64,000 bases of DNA from NCBI RefSeq assembly GCF_009755885.1, contig NZ_VYIX01000001.1, positions 1,072,586 through 1,136,585 of the forward strand, read 5' to 3'. The translations under genes were made by a program, and so were the position numbers. This document shows positions 38,237 through 47,401 of the stretch, one piece after another. How positions within the stretch are numbered: position 1 is the stretch's first letter; each line of letters starts with the position of its first letter. Origin of the DNA: Brachyspira sp. SAP_772. Its GTDB lineage: Bacteria > Spirochaetota > Brachyspiria > Brachyspirales > Brachyspiraceae. The notes beneath the pieces were generated by a model. It saw nothing but the letters and a program-made list of their open reading frames with translations. It ran no database searches and was not told the origin of the DNA.

Positions 38237-39338
38237 AATCTTTTTAATATTAATAGCTATTATTGTTTTCTGCTCTAATATAAATGCTCAATATGAAAAA
38301 GATATTAATAAAGATGCTCCGCCATTATCAAAACATTATTACAGAATAAGCAGTTTTGAATCTATTTCAACTTGGTCGGTAGCATCTTTAAATAGCGAAC
38401 CCTATATTAGCGAATTATTAATAGACCCAAATGATAACTTACATATAGCTTACTTTGATGATAAAATAAATGCCCCTGTTTATGTATTTGGCAAAAATGG
38501 AAATTTTAAAAGAGAAATATTAGATCAAAATAGAGGATTAGGAAGTTTAATTAGCATAGCAAGCAATGCAGATAATATGCATATATCATATTTAAAAAAT
38601 AATAAGATATGGTATGCAAATGATAATTCAGGTACATTTAATAATTATGCTATGGATTTAAGAAATAATGGGAGAATTATAGATTTAAAATTAGTAGTAT
38701 CTATATTTAATTCTCCTATATTATTTTTTATAGACAGTAAAGGCGTGTTATCTGTATCGAGGTTTTATAGGGATAATTTCTTTTCAGATTTAGTATATAC
38801 AAATAAAATAGTAGAAGAAGTATATCCAGTAGCAGAAAATGACGGATATGCTGTATATATGAAAGAATATTCTACAGGAAATATATTTTATGCCTCAAGA
38901 AAAACTAATACTGCTTTTAGATTTTTTGACAATAGCCCAATATTAAATAATGTAAATCAGTATACTGTAGAGCATGAGGCACATAATAGATTTAATATTA
39001 TATACAATACTAAAGACAATATAAAAGAAATAAAATATAAAAAGTTCTATGATGGAGTTTTTATAGATGGTATAATAGCAACAGAAGACCAAAATATTAT
39101 ATCATTTGCTTCTACGCTGGATTATGCATCGCAGCCTGTGGTTTTATATACAAAAGAAGATGGAAACAAGTACATATATATAGACGGTCAGATTATAGAT
39201 TTATCAATTCTTGGGAAGAGTGTTGGGGAAGTGAGAATTAGTGCGGCAAGATATCCTGTGTTTTATATAGCATATTATAATACTCTATTTAAGGAACTTA
39301 GAATAAGTAAGCTTAATATAAGTGATATTGAAAAATAA
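38205..39338 (+). CDS. Secreted hypothetical protein, possible beta-propeller
   Basis: 377 residues. N-terminal signal sequence (MRILKKLKRNKIFLILIAII then VFCSNINAQ). The rest is beta-rich with repeated blocks such as LLIDPNDNLHIAYFDD, ISIASNADNMHISYL and YVEHEAHN-like segments, suggesting a propeller or similar repeat fold. It begins inside the end of the GlmU-like gene (32-base overlap, different frame), which points to coupled translation. Extracytoplasmic; role unknown. Confidence 0.75.
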   Translation: MRILKKLKRNKIFLILIAIIVFCSNINAQYEKDINKDAPPLSKHYYRISSFESISTWSVASLNSEPYISELLIDPNDNLHIAYFDDKINAPVYVFGKNGNFKREILDQNRGLGSLISIASNADNMHISYLKNNKIWYANDNSGTFNNYAMDLRNNGRIIDLKLVVSIFNSPILFFIDSKGVLSVSRFYRDNFFSDLVYTNKIVEEVYPVAENDGYAVYMKEYSTGNIFYASRKTNTAFRFFDNSPILNNVNQYTVEHEAHNRFNIIYNTKDNIKEIKYKKFYDGVFIDGIIATEDQNIISFASTLDYASQPVVLYTKEDGNKYIYIDGQIIDLSILGKSVGEVRISAARYPVFYIAYYNTLFKELRISKLNISDIEK

Positions 39339-39401
39339 AAATAAACCGATAATTAATTTAACATTTAAAGTGTTTATAAAGTTATATAAATAGGAATTTT
39401 T

Positions 39402-40280
39402 ATGGCTGAAGAATTAAAAATATCATACTTTGAAAAAAATCCAAGAACTTGCCCTGTATGCAATAAAGAGTTCTATCATGAGATGCTTCTTACTGGCGGG
39501 GGAAGGTTAATTGCTGGTAATTTAAGAGATGATTTAAGAAGAACTTATGAAAAGAGCAAAAAATATGGAGCAGTGTACCCTCTTATATATGTTGTAGCAG
39601 TTTGTCCGCATTGTTTGTATGCTGCTTTTCAAGATGAGTTTAGTATGATTGACAATAAAAAAATTAATGAAGCACTTGATAGTTTTGAGCAGAGATCAAG
39701 ATATATGCATGAGTTTTTTGGTCCTACTATAGATTTTAAGAAGAATAGGAATTTAATTTCTGGAGCTGCTAGCTATTTTTTAGCATTAGATGGATACCGT
39801 TATCATACAAAAGATTCTGCTCCTACTCTCAAAAAGGCTTTATGTTCTTTAAGATTAAGCTGGACTTTAGAAGACTTAGCTAATGTTTATCCTAATGAGA
39901 ATTATGATAAATTAATACCATTCTTTCAATATAAAGCTAGTGAATTTTATACTGAAGCTATAGAATATATGCAAAATGGTAAAGAGAGTTTTGATAAATT
40001 AAAAAGCTTTGGACCTGACATAGATAATAATTTTGGCTATGAAGGAATGCTTTATATGGGTGCTTTACTTGGTATGGATGCTTCTAAATTTATTCCAGAT
40101 CCTAATATTAAAGCTAGAACATTGGTGCAGGCTAAAAGAAAAATAAGTAAAATATTTGGTTCTGGTAAAAGCAGTAAATCAAAACCTTCTGCATTGCTTG
40201 AAAAATTAAAAGAATTGCATACTCGTATAAGTGAAGAATTAGCTTATTTGAATGAAAATTATGGAATAAATGTGGATTAA
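39402..40280 (+). CDS. DUF2225 family protein
   Basis: 292 residues. N-terminal zinc-ribbon-like pair TCPVCNKEFYH and VCPHCLYAAFQDEF with GGGRLIAGNLRDDLRRTY between, the DUF2225 signature. The remainder is helical with a TPR-like look (ALDSFEQR, DKLIPFFQYKASEFYTEA). Binding site AGGAAT 5 bases before the ATG. Family role unknown; common in spirochaetes and Clostridia. It precedes the LptF/G-like gene by 9 bases. Confidence 0.85.
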   Translation: MAEELKISYFEKNPRTCPVCNKEFYHEMLLTGGGRLIAGNLRDDLRRTYEKSKKYGAVYPLIYVVAVCPHCLYAAFQDEFSMIDNKKINEALDSFEQRSRYMHEFFGPTIDFKKNRNLISGAASYFLALDGYRYHTKDSAPTLKKALCSLRLSWTLEDLANVYPNENYDKLIPFFQYKASEFYTEAIEYMQNGKESFDKLKSFGPDIDNNFGYEGMLYMGALLGMDASKFIPDPNIKARTLVQAKRKISKIFGSGKSSKSKPSALLEKLKELHTRISEELAYLNENYGINVD

Positions 40281-40289
40281 TATAACTAA

Positions 40290-41360
40290 ATGAAAAAACT
40301 TAACTCATACTTATTAAAAGAATTTCTATCTATGTTTCTGGGTTCATTAATATTGTTTGTTATATTGGTAACTATAGCAGACTTAAGCAGTAAATTGTCT
40401 TACTACACGGAACACCCAGAAAATATGAAATATTTTATTACATATCACCTAGCAAGAACTCCGCATAATGTATATTATTTATTTCCAATAGCTTTAATGT
40501 TTTCTTCAACTTATGTTCTTGGTACTTTTGTAAAAAATAAAGAGATGTTAGCTGTACAAAATTCTGGCATAAGTTTATTTAAATTTTCTTCACCAATATT
40601 TATTATAGTAATAGTATTATGTTTAGGTCTTATTGGATTTTGGCAATTTGTAGCTGCTCCTATGAATAAAATATCTTTTGAAGCCAATGATTTAGGGCGA
40701 GGCAATAAAAAAGGTGAATATACTGGCTCATTAAATATATTTGGAGCTAATAATTATATATATTTTATAGAAAACTTTAATTTTAATGACAATTATCTTA
40801 CAAATACTGTTATTGTAAAATTAAAAGAAGATGGTGCTATAACTATGAGAATATCCTCACCTAGTGTAAGATGGAATGATAATGAAAGAAAATGGTATGC
40901 TGAAACTGGTATATTGGCAGAGTTTACTGATGACAAAAATATATCTGTAAAAGAAATAAATAATTATCCGCTTGATGTACTTGAAAGACCTGAACATTTT
41001 ATGAATAGGCCTGCTTTAGACTCTATGAGTTTAACAGAAGAATTGCATTGGATTAAATTAAGAAAAGAAGTAAATTTAAATACTAATACTCTTGAAACAG
41101 ATTTTCATTATAGAATATCATATTGTTTCTCTGGATTTATTATTGTTTTACTTGCTTCATTATTTTCAAAATTTTCAACTCAAAGTGTATTGGTAGTAAG
41201 TTTAGTAATGGTTATAATGGTTGCATTATTATATTATTCTATACTTATGATGTTCCGTTCTATGGGGGATGGAGGAAATATGAATCCATTTATAGCTGCT
41301 TGGATGCCAAATATTATTTTTGCTGTGCTTTGTTTATTAGCATTTAAGAAATTCTATTAA
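40290..41360 (+). CDS. LptF/LptG-family permease
   Basis: 356 residues with the YjgP/YjgQ layout: three N-terminal helices (LLKEFLSMFLGSLILFVIL, YYLFPIALMFSSTYVLGTF, IFIIVIVLCLGLIGFW), a periplasmic beta domain, and three C-terminal helices. In diderms two such proteins with LptB extract LPS from the inner membrane. Only one is here, so the partner must be elsewhere. Supports a diderm envelope with LOS. Confidence 0.88.
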   Translation: MKKLNSYLLKEFLSMFLGSLILFVILVTIADLSSKLSYYTEHPENMKYFITYHLARTPHNVYYLFPIALMFSSTYVLGTFVKNKEMLAVQNSGISLFKFSSPIFIIVIVLCLGLIGFWQFVAAPMNKISFEANDLGRGNKKGEYTGSLNIFGANNYIYFIENFNFNDNYLTNTVIVKLKEDGAITMRISSPSVRWNDNERKWYAETGILAEFTDDKNISVKEINNYPLDVLERPEHFMNRPALDSMSLTEELHWIKLRKEVNLNTNTLETDFHYRISYCFSGFIIVLLASLFSKFSTQSVLVVSLVMVIMVALLYYSILMMFRSMGDGGNMNPFIAAWMPNIIFAVLCLLAFKKFY

Positions 41361-41367
41361 TTTGTTC

Positions 41368-41796
41368 TTATAGTTTTTTCTCTAAAATTAAAGCGCTATA
41401 TTTATTATAGTATTTTTTTCTAATGCCTATACACTCAAAACCATTTTTTGTATAAAACTCTTTTGCATTGATGTTGTTTTCATGCAAATCTAATTTTATA
41501 CTTTCTACATTATTTTTTTTAGCATCATCAAATAAATATGATAATAATTTATTACCATAGCCTTTATTATTTGGATATGTTGCTATAAATAAAATATCAA
41601 TATCAGGAGAAAACAAAAAATATATGATAAACCCTACTATTTTTTCATTATCTTTTATTATAATTACTTTATGATTTTTATCTTCTATGTATTCTTTTAT
41701 ATAATTTTTAGATAAAGTAATATATTCGCTTTTTGATGATATTAAAAAAATAGATTCTACTATATTATCATCAATATTATTTATAAGCTCTATCAT
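41368..41796 (-). CDS. GNAT-family N-acetyltransferase
   Basis: 142 residues. Acetyl-CoA fold with IKDNEKIVGFIIYFL, the CoA-binding IATYPNNKGYGNKLLSYLFDDAKK (in place of QxxGxG/A), and VESIKLDLHENNINAKEFYTKNGFECIGIRKKYY near the C-terminus, close in style to RimI. The substrate may be a protein N-terminus or small amine. It lies 13 bases after the proS stop on the same strand. Confidence 0.85.
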   Translation of the reverse strand: MIELINNIDDNIVESIFLISSKSEYITLSKNYIKEYIEDKNHKVIIIKDNEKIVGFIIYFLFSPDIDILFIATYPNNKGYGNKLLSYLFDDAKKNNVESIKLDLHENNINAKEFYTKNGFECIGIRKKYYNKYSALILEKKL

Positions 41797-41809
41797 ATTA
41801 AAATGTTTA

Positions 41810-43546
41810 TTATAATTTAGAGCTTATCTCATCGAATAATTCTTTCTTTTTTGCTTTTACATATTCAACTATCTCATCAACTTTAACTTCAACACTCTCT
41901 GAATCTCTTCTTAACTTAAACTCAACAACACCACGCTCAAGAGATTTTTTTCCTACTATTATCCTCATAGGAATACCAATCAAATCACAATCATTAAGTT
42001 TAACCCCAAGTCTTGCTTTTCTATCATCAAACATAGTTTCAACACCAATAGAACTTAAAGCATTATATATCTCTTCTGCTTTTTTGAATGAGTCTTCAGT
42101 TTCTTTATCTATTGCCACAACTATAGCCTCATAGGGAGCAACACTTATAGGAAATATTATACCCTTATCATCATAATTCTGCTCTATTACAGAAGCTAAA
42201 GCCCTATTAACCCCAATGCCATAACAGCCCATTATAGGAGTAATTGCTTTATTGTTTTCATCTAATACAGTGAAATTAAATGCCTGAGTATATTTATCAC
42301 CAAGCTTAAATATGTGCCCAAGCTCTAAGCCTTTTTTTTGATACAACTTCTCTCCGCATTCTGGGCATCTATCACCCTCTTTAGCAACTCTAAAATCTCC
42401 CCACACATCCACATTAAAATCTCTATTTATATTAACATTTTTTATATGCGTGTCGTCTTTGTTTCCACCAACTATTGCATCGGCTACTGATTTAATAGAC
42501 TTATCTGCAAATATTCTTATCTTTTTCTTTAATCCAACAGGAGAAGCAAAACCAACTCTAGCACCAGTAACCTCTTTTATAATCTCTTCGGAAGCTAACT
42601 CAATATCAAGCCCACCTAAAGCATTTGAAAGCTTTGTTTCGTTTATTTCTAAATCGCCTCTAATGGCAACTAATATCACTTCATCTTCTTCTGTTTTGTA
42701 TATTATGCTTTTAATAAAATTATTTGAAGTTGTATTAAAGAATTTCTCTAAATCATTAATAGTTCTTATATCTGGAGTATATACTTCCTCTAATGCTTTA
42801 TCAGTATAAGACTTAGCCTCTTCATCTTCCATTACATTAGCCTTTTCAACATTAGCCCTATAATTACATTTTGAGCAGAAAATAATTGTCTCTTCTCCTA
42901 CTTCACTTAGCACCATAAACTCTTCGCTTCCTTCTCCGCCCATTGCTCCGCTATCTGCCTTTACGCTTACTGTATCAAGCCCCATTCTCTTAAATATTTT
43001 TGTATAAGCACCACTCATATCATTATAAGTTTCATCAAGACACTCTTTAGTAATATGAAATGAATAAGCATCTTTCATTGTAAACTCTTTAGAACGAATC
43101 ACCCCAAATCTTGGGCGAATCTCATCTCTAAACTTTGTATGTATTTGATATAATGTAACAGGCAAATCTTTATAAGACTGTATCTCATTTTGAGCTGTAA
43201 TAGTGAAAGCTTCTTCATGAGTAGGCCCCATTGCCATATCAACATCATTTCTATCTTTTAATCTAAATAATTCTTTTTTAAATCTCTCCCATCTTCCAGA
43301 AGGAGTTAATAATTCTTTTGAAACAAGTATAGGCATTATGCATTCATTAGAACCTATTGCATCCATCTCTTCGCGTATTATGTTGGATATTTTATTTAAC
43401 ACCCTTACACCTAAAGGCAAATAAGAATAAAGACCATTAGATATTTTTCTTGCAAGTGCCGCTCTTATCATTAATTTATTAGAAGCTATTATAGCATCAC
43501 TTGGAGCTTCTTTTAGTGTTGGCATAAATAATTTCGATAAACGCAT
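41810..43546 (-). CDS. proS: Prolyl-tRNA synthetase (bacterial type)
   Basis: 578 residues, bacterial ProS with an editing insertion. Motif 1 region GLYSYLPLGVRVLNKI, motif 2 TLYQIHTKFRDEIRPRFGVIRSKEFTMKDAYSF, the INS/YbaK-like editing domain about 230-390 (VILVAIRGDLEINETKL, ARVGFASPVGLKKK), and motif 3 GCYGIGVNRALASVIEQ; C-terminal anticodon domain. Binding site before ATG. The upstream gap carries repeat copy C. Confidence 0.95.
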   Translation of the reverse strand: MRLSKLFMPTLKEAPSDAIIASNKLMIRAALARKISNGLYSYLPLGVRVLNKISNIIREEMDAIGSNECIMPILVSKELLTPSGRWERFKKELFRLKDRNDVDMAMGPTHEEAFTITAQNEIQSYKDLPVTLYQIHTKFRDEIRPRFGVIRSKEFTMKDAYSFHITKECLDETYNDMSGAYTKIFKRMGLDTVSVKADSGAMGGEGSEEFMVLSEVGEETIIFCSKCNYRANVEKANVMEDEEAKSYTDKALEEVYTPDIRTINDLEKFFNTTSNNFIKSIIYKTEEDEVILVAIRGDLEINETKLSNALGGLDIELASEEIIKEVTGARVGFASPVGLKKKIRIFADKSIKSVADAIVGGNKDDTHIKNVNINRDFNVDVWGDFRVAKEGDRCPECGEKLYQKKGLELGHIFKLGDKYTQAFNFTVLDENNKAITPIMGCYGIGVNRALASVIEQNYDDKGIIFPISVAPYEAIVVAIDKETEDSFKKAEEIYNALSSIGVETMFDDRKARLGVKLNDCDLIGIPMRIIVGKKSLERGVVEFKLRRDSESVEVKVDEIVEYVKAKKKELFDEISSKL

Positions 43547-43608
43547 AATATGTTTTCCTTAAAAAAATTGTATTAATGATATATTGAAAAATTTCTTTTT
43601 TATTATTC

Positions 43609-43675
43609 GCGGGGACTAGCCCCCGCACCCCCAGTTCTTTTTCCAGCCGCAAAAAGAACCAAAAAGTGCAAATAT
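43609..43675 (+). repeat. Dispersed intergenic repeat, copy C (best preserved)
   Basis: Two hairpins: 43609-43614 (GCGGGG) with 43621-43626 (CCCCGC), and 43634-43642 (GTTCTTTTT) with 43651-43659 (AAAAAGAAC), loop of 8. Then CAAAAAGTGCAAATAT. Between proS start and hflX stop. Part is repeated inverted at 14654. Confidence 0.85.
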
Positions 43676-43769
43676 CTTAGCTTTAAATAAATATAGGTAT
43701 ACATATAAAATAATACCCTATTTTTTAGTAAAAAATTACGCTTTCAGTATATACTAAAAATATAAATTA

Positions 43770-44870
43770 TCAACCGTTATTAAAAGACTCTAAAATTATT
43801 TTTAATATTTTTTCTCTCAATATATCTATATTTATATTGTTTTTGGCACTGATAAAAATTGCATCATCATACATAGTAAGTATTTTGTTTTTTTGATTTT
43901 CTTCTAAACTGTCAACTTTATTAAATACCATTATACGTTTTATATTTGAAGCTTCTATCTCTTTTATTGTAGCTTCAACATTAATAAGTTTCTCTTCAAT
44001 ATATTCATCTGTAGAATCAACCAAATGCAAAAGCAAATCAGCCTCTACCACTTCAGATAATGTAGACTTAAAAGAAGCTATTAAAGTATGAGGAAGCCTA
44101 TCTATAAAACCAACGGTATCGCTAATAATAGCCTCAAGAGGGGCATCATCAGATAAATAAAGTTTTCTTGTATGAGTGTCTAATGTAGCAAAAAGTTTAT
44201 CTTCTACATATGTGTCTTCTTTACATAAAAGATTAAATAAAGTACTTTTTCCAGCATTGGTATAACCTACAATAGCTATTCTAAAAGCAGAGCCTCTTCC
44301 CTTTCTTCCTGTGCTTGCAGATTTTTCCACTTTGCTTAATTGAGTTTTAAGTTTATGTATTCTCTCTCTTGCCCTTCTTCTATCGTACTCAAGTTGTTTT
44401 TCTCCTGCTCCGCCTCTTAAACCTATTACACCTCTTACTTGGCTTAAATTGCTTCTCTTACCCTTTAATCTTGGATATTCAAACTCCAAAAATGCTAATT
44501 CTACTTGCATTCTAGCTGTGAGTGTTTTGGCACGCATTGCAAATATCTCTAATATAATCTCTGTTCTAGTTAATGCTTTTATATTAGAGCCCTCTTCTAT
44601 AGCATTCACCTGAGAACCGCTAAGCTCATTGTCAAAAACAAAATATTCTACATTGTCAGCTATAGCACTCTCTTTTAAAGATTCAAGCTTACCTGTACCT
44701 ATGTAAGTACCTGCTACTATTTTCTGCTGTATAAAAGAAAATCTATCAGCTACCTCATAGCCTGCAGTATCACATAGCATTGATAACTCTGTTAAAATAT
44801 TGTCTATATTAATTTTTTTATTTCTATATTCTCTGGAATCTGCTACAAATATTATATACGCTCTTTTCAT
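43770..44870 (-). CDS. hflX: Ribosome-associated GTPase HflX
   Basis: 366 residues. N-terminal HflX domain with VFDNELSGSQVNAIE, then the Arg-rich LRGGAGEKQLEYDRRRARERIHKLK that marks HflX, then the GTPase core: P-loop GYTNAGKSTLFN, DTVGFIDRLPH, NKVD. HflX splits stalled or stressed 70S ribosomes. AAGG binding site upstream; 11 bases after the yqeK stop, so the two are probably co-transcribed. Confidence 0.95.
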   Translation of the reverse strand: MKRAYIIFVADSREYRNKKINIDNILTELSMLCDTAGYEVADRFSFIQQKIVAGTYIGTGKLESLKESAIADNVEYFVFDNELSGSQVNAIEEGSNIKALTRTEIILEIFAMRAKTLTARMQVELAFLEFEYPRLKGKRSNLSQVRGVIGLRGGAGEKQLEYDRRRARERIHKLKTQLSKVEKSASTGRKGRGSAFRIAIVGYTNAGKSTLFNLLCKEDTYVEDKLFATLDTHTRKLYLSDDAPLEAIISDTVGFIDRLPHTLIASFKSTLSEVVEADLLLHLVDSTDEYIEEKLINVEATIKEIEASNIKRIMVFNKVDSLEENQKNKILTMYDDAIFISAKNNINIDILREKILKIILESFNNG

Positions 44871-44881
44871 AAATACCTTTA

Positions 44882-45445
44882 TTATTTAATCACTAATGAA
44901 TTATATAGCTCTATAGTTTTATCAGATAAATACTGTTTTTTTGAAAGCACAAAATATATTGACTCTAATACCACTTTTAAAAATGCTTCATCAAAATTAA
45001 TAAAAATCTCTTCTCTTAATCTGTCAGCAGTCTCTAATTTACGACTAGGCTCAAGATAATCAGATGCATATATAATCTTCTCAAGCATACTCATATTAGC
45101 ATGCCCCACAGTATGGCTTTCTATGGCAGATATTATATCATCATCTTTTATATGAAACTCTTCTATTGTTATTATGGCACTTACCCTAGCATGAAGTAAA
45201 GCAGAAGTGATATGTTTTGGGTATTCTATTTTATCATACTCTAATATGATTTTTCGCATCTCTTCTTCTTTGTATCTCTTACCCAAATCATGACACAATG
45301 CTGCAATAGATGCTTTGCTAACATCAATATTATAATGCTTTGCAAGCTCTACAGATAAATCTCTAGTTGAAAGTATATGCTCTTCTCTAAATGGAAGATA
45401 TTTTTTTATATAATCTAATATAGGCTTTTCATCAAAATTATTCAT
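44882..45445 (-). CDS. yqeK: HD-domain bis(5'-nucleosyl)-tetraphosphatase, YqeK-like
   Basis: 187 residues. HD phosphohydrolase motifs: STRDLSVELAKHYN, ALCHDLGKRYKEEE (the HD pair), SALLHARVSA, IESHTVGHANMSMLEKIIYASDYLEPSRK. YqeK hydrolyses Ap4A symmetrically; homologs usually lie beside nadD and rsfS. Here hflX follows and rsfS is about 10 kb away. The ATG lies 9 bases after a -10-like box and has no clear binding site. Confidence 0.88.
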   Translation of the reverse strand: MNNFDEKPILDYIKKYLPFREEHILSTRDLSVELAKHYNIDVSKASIAALCHDLGKRYKEEEMRKIILEYDKIEYPKHITSALLHARVSAIITIEEFHIKDDDIISAIESHTVGHANMSMLEKIIYASDYLEPSRKLETADRLREEIFINFDEAFLKVVLESIYFVLSKKQYLSDKTIELYNSLVIK

Positions 45446-45454
45446 AATGCAAAT

Positions 45455-45482
45455 ATTATGATATATTTTTAAATAATGTCAA
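45455..45482 (-). promoter_or_regulatory. Promoter for yqeK-hflX, near-leaderless
   Basis: Minus strand TTGACA (45482-45477), 16-base spacer, CATAAT (45460-45455), 9 bases to the ATG. It lies right at the end of the upstream gene (45483). Confidence 0.5.
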
Positions 45483-46160
45483 TTATCTGTATATAGATTT
45501 ATGATTAAATACAGGTTTATAGCGTTTTTCTTTATCTAAAAAAGACTCTTTATATTGGTCATAAAGAACAACACTTCCATCTTCATTAACATGTCCTACA
45601 GGGTCATACATATAAAAAGGCATAAAATCTTTTCCTGTAGCCATATTAGTGTCTGCTGCTCCCCATTCTAAAGGCAAATCAACACCAAAAGTAGACTTCT
45701 CTCTTATAGGCATACCATATATATAAACGTATTTTGAATAAGTATCAATTGCTACAAGTGAATTGTCTAATGAAATTAATCCAGCACCTTTTCCGCTAAA
45801 TCTGTAAAAATAAAAACGCTTAAGCATCTTAGAATATTTGCCATTTAGCTCTTTTGTATAAAGCGGATTGTATCCTCTATATTGATAATACTTCATATTA
45901 TATATAGCAAATATTCCAGCTTTACTATTAGCACCTTTATAAGAATATTCTTTTTTGCTTGAATCTAAACTCTCCCACTCTTTATCATCATATTTATCTA
46001 TAAACTTAAAAGAAGGAACATTATCAGAATTAAAAGTGGCAACTAAAAGCCAATCATTAAATTTAGAAGAACTAAAAGAACCCTCTCTCTCAATATCCCT
46101 AAATCCAAATAATGCTGTTGAATATGTTAATAATATTATATAAAACAATAGTCTTTTCAT
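45483..46160 (-). CDS. Secreted hypothetical protein
   Basis: 225 residues with a signal peptide (MKRLLFYIILLTYSTALFG). The mature part is rich in Tyr/Lys/Asp, with segments like VAIDTYSKYVYIYGMPI and WGAADTNMATG. No motif recognised. GGAATTATT precedes the ATG. Periplasmic or outer-surface location inferred. Confidence 0.75.
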   Translation of the reverse strand: MKRLLFYIILLTYSTALFGFRDIEREGSFSSSKFNDWLLVATFNSDNVPSFKFIDKYDDKEWESLDSSKKEYSYKGANSKAGIFAIYNMKYYQYRGYNPLYTKELNGKYSKMLKRFYFYRFSGKGAGLISLDNSLVAIDTYSKYVYIYGMPIREKSTFGVDLPLEWGAADTNMATGKDFMPFYMYDPVGHVNEDGSVVLYDQYKESFLDKEKRYKPVFNHKSIYR

Positions 46161-46209
46161 AATAATTCCAAAATAAACACTTTTAAATATTTGTAGATAT
46201 TATAAAGAA

Positions 46210-46239
46210 AAAAAGACAAAAAGTAAATAATGTCTTTTT
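46210..46239 (-). terminator. Rho-independent terminator
   Basis: AAAAAGAC (46210-46217) pairs with GTCTTTTT (46232-46239); T-rich tail on the minus strand. Ends the rny-ymdB-membrane protein unit. Confidence 0.7.
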
Positions 46240-46358
46240 GAAAAAAGCCCTTAAATATTCATAAAAAGAGAAATAAATATAAAATTATCAACTATTGTTA
46301 AACATTTTATACATTTTTAAGAACATTAAGCATAATATGTCTTAATAAATATGTAAAA

Positions 46359-47396
46359 CTAATTACTGTTAGAATTCTCTTTATTTTCATTATCTAATGA
46401 AGTATTATTTATATCTTCATTAGTTTTGTCATTACTTTCTATATTTTTAATTTCTAAACCTTTATCATTATTATCAATATATGAAATAGCTTTATTTGTA
46501 TTTTCAACATTTTTATTTTTTACTATACGTCCATAAAATAAAGCAAATAAAATATAATATATAAAAGACATTAAAACAGAACTTGATGCATAGGGAATTA
46601 AAGCAATTTTTGTATTGTAAGCTGTGTTAAAAAAGTAATTATAAAAATAAGGTAAAGCTAAATATATAATAAAAATTAAAGGAATAATTAGTAAAAGCCA
46701 TATTTTCTTTTTGGCAACTTTATTAGCAAAACCGTAAGAAACTATTATTGTTAATATTAATATAGCAGTTAAATATGAAATAGTCTCTTTATCTAATTTT
46801 ATATTCATATAATCAATTTCTAAAAAGTTTATTATAATTAAACTAGAAACAGCAATTAAAAACATTCCAAATAAGGCAAAAATTAGAGAGAAAATTATTT
46901 TTAATAAGAACAATCTATTAGAAAAATCTTTATCTTTATGCGGTAATAATTCAAAAGCCCATAATAAAATAGAGAAAGTTAATGTTTGAAGCAAAAGCTC
47001 TGGAAGAGATATGAGATGATATTCTATTGGAAGCTGAGTATATATTATGCCTTCCAAAGATGAAGGAGCCGCTGCTGGTGTTGCTATAATGCCAATAAAT
47101 ACTAATATTATCCACAATTTCAAAAAACCCAATTTAGTAGCTATAGTATTTCTTATTGGATATAAAGCAATAGCAATAAATATAGACCTTATAGGCTGTA
47201 AAAAAGGTCCTAATAATATTAAAGGCGAATCAAAATTACGCAAAAAACTATTAACAACATTATAACTATAAATTGTAGAATAATCAAAAATATTTGAAAA
47301 TAATAATCCAAAAATAAAATAAGTTAATGTATGTATTAAAGCTACTTTTATATAAAAAATAAAAAAATGTCTGAAAAACAATTTGGTATTAGGCAT
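46359..47396 (-). CDS. Hypothetical multi-pass membrane protein
   Basis: 345 residues. About eight hydrophobic helices (FFIFYIKVALIHTLTYFIFG, IRSIFIAIALYP, WIILVFIGIIATPAAAPSS, LFLLKIIFSLIFALFGMFLI and later ones), then an acidic, Asn-rich cytoplasmic tail (last 50 residues). Not recognised. It starts 5 bases after the ymdB stop, so it belongs to the rny-ymdB unit. Confidence 0.75.
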   Translation of the reverse strand: MPNTKLFFRHFFIFYIKVALIHTLTYFIFGLLFSNIFDYSTIYSYNVVNSFLRNFDSPLILLGPFLQPIRSIFIAIALYPIRNTIATKLGFLKLWIILVFIGIIATPAAAPSSLEGIIYTQLPIEYHLISLPELLLQTLTFSILLWAFELLPHKDKDFSNRLFLLKIIFSLIFALFGMFLIAVSSLIIINFLEIDYMNIKLDKETISYLTAILILTIIVSYGFANKVAKKKIWLLLIIPLIFIIYLALPYFYNYFFNTAYNTKIALIPYASSSVLMSFIYYILFALFYGRIVKNKNVENTNKAISYIDNNDKGLEIKNIESNDKTNEDINNTSLDNENKENSNSN

Positions 47397-47401
47397 AATA
47401 T

